5,195 nucleotides of DNA. It comes from Acetobacteraceae bacterium (GTDB lineage Bacteria; Pseudomonadota; Alphaproteobacteria; Acetobacterales; Acetobacteraceae). Numbering within the stretch: the stretch's first letter is position 1; each line of letters opens with the position of its first letter. A program made the translations under genes and the position numbers. Below, piece after piece: positions 4,775 through 5,195 of this stretch. Below the pieces are notes generated by a model. That model saw only the letters and a list, made by a program, of their open reading frames with translations, was not told the DNA's origin and searched no databases. The stretch lies in contig DNXO01000023.1 in NCBI GenBank assembly GCA_003506895.1, positions 101,932 to 107,126 of the forward strand, read 5' to 3'.

Positions 4775-5195
4775 GCCGCCGCTCCCACATTCGCGTTGAC
4801 CGAGTTCGCATGGGCTTTAGCGGCGACTTGGGCCAGTTCGTCATAGGCGCCCAGGGGCGCCAGTTCGACCATCACCTTGCAGGCGCCGCGAAGGTCGCCG
4901 CGCTCTTGCAACGCTTCGAAGGCGCGTTTGTAGGCGGGGCGTGGGAACAGTTGATCGCGGTAGACGAGATTGGCGAGCGCCATCGGCTTGCGCCGCAGCG
5001 CATGGATGATGTGCCGGTAATCGACGACATGTCCGCCCTTGGTGTCGGAAACGGGCCGCCCACGCCGCAGGCGCGCCACCGGCGTGGTTCCCAGGAAGCA
5101 TTCGAGCCGGTCGTCGAAGATGCGCACGCGCAGCCGATGCCCGATCAGCCGCGACGGCACGGTGTAGAACACGCGGCGCAGCGTGAAGCCGCCCG
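4771..5195 (-). CDS. istA: IstA transposase of an IS21-family element, C-terminal part only
   Basis: The IS21 transposase cuts and joins the element ends. Only its last 140 or so residues are in the window, so the helix-turn-helix and DDE catalytic residues lie off the right edge. The visible part, entering the window as GGFTLRRVFYTVPSRL, has typical late-IstA sequence: IGHRLRVRIFDDRLECFLG, VVDYRHIIHALRRKPMALAN and LVYRDQLFPRPAYKRAFEAL. After GACKVMVEL it jumps directly to APLGAYDELAQVAA; in relatives I recall, about 40 residues separate the ACKxxVxL stretch from the LAxLxAYxxL stretch. An in-frame deletion between two similar VEL-coding segments is therefore likely. The stop at 4771-4773 overlaps the istB ATG. 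A GTG at 5172 is not the real start. Confidence 0.88.
   Translation of the reverse strand, partial: GGFTLRRVFYTVPSRLIGHRLRVRIFDDRLECFLGTTPVARLRRGRPVSDTKGGHVVDYRHIIHALRRKPMALANLVYRDQLFPRPAYKRAFEALQERGDLRGACKVMVELAPLGAYDELAQVAAKAHANSVNANVGAAA

Larger units (their letters stand above)
3914..5195 (-). mobile_element. IS21-family insertion sequence, partial, degraded
   Basis: The element contains istA followed by istB on the minus strand with an ATGA overlap, the diagnostic IS21 arrangement. Its istB-side end lies left of 4051, where repeated motifs begin. The outer boundary is inferred near the TG at 3914, because the first GCGACAATC-type repeat starts at 3918 and these elements commonly begin with TG. 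The istA-side end is beyond the right edge. Both genes appear to carry internal deletions, so this copy is probably unable to transpose on its own. The boundary could be confirmed only against another copy or an empty site. Confidence 0.85.

Overview
This window looks like a piece of an alphaproteobacterial chromosome, probably Rhizobiales-like. The reasons are the tRNA-Gly(GCC) form, an IS21-type istA/istB pair of a kind common in that group, moderate-to-high GC, and a membrane protein of a type I recall from Bradyrhizobium-like genomes. The assignment is inference only. All protein genes lie on the minus strand, so biological order runs from the right edge to the left.

Layout from left to right. 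Positions 1-69 hold the 3' 69 nt of tRNA-Gly(GCC) with encoded CCA, followed by a rho-independent terminator with a UUCG loop (99-119). Positions 120-340 hold no protein gene. They carry five copies of the 7-mer GCTTACA (either strand) and a degenerate tRNA-Arg(CCG)-like sequence whose 3' half is well preserved, together resembling a decayed attachment region. Positions 340-560 show nothing recognisable. Positions 561-1645 hold a multi-pass membrane protein gene with an apparent one-base deletion in a C run near its 3' end. Next come a single-domain rhodanese (1791-2357), a probably exported 225-residue protein of unknown function (2396-3073), a 262-bp spacer with an inverted repeat and a possible 42-codon ORF, and a small cupin (3336-3728). 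From about 3914 to the right edge lies an IS21-family element: its istB-side end with multiple short repeats, istB broken by an internal deletion with frameshift, and the C-terminal part of istA, which also seems shortened.

The cupin, exported protein, rhodanese and membrane protein are co-oriented. The exported protein and rhodanese are 38 bp apart. They may form a small operon combining sulfur or thiol chemistry with envelope proteins, but no pathway can be named from the sequence. The IS21 element sits directly upstream in the same orientation and could alter their transcription. Several items appear damaged (tRNA-Arg remnant, membrane protein, istB, istA), which suggests a region in decay rather than a freshly acquired, fully working system. 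I found no CRISPR array, toxin-antitoxin pair or obvious defence system.
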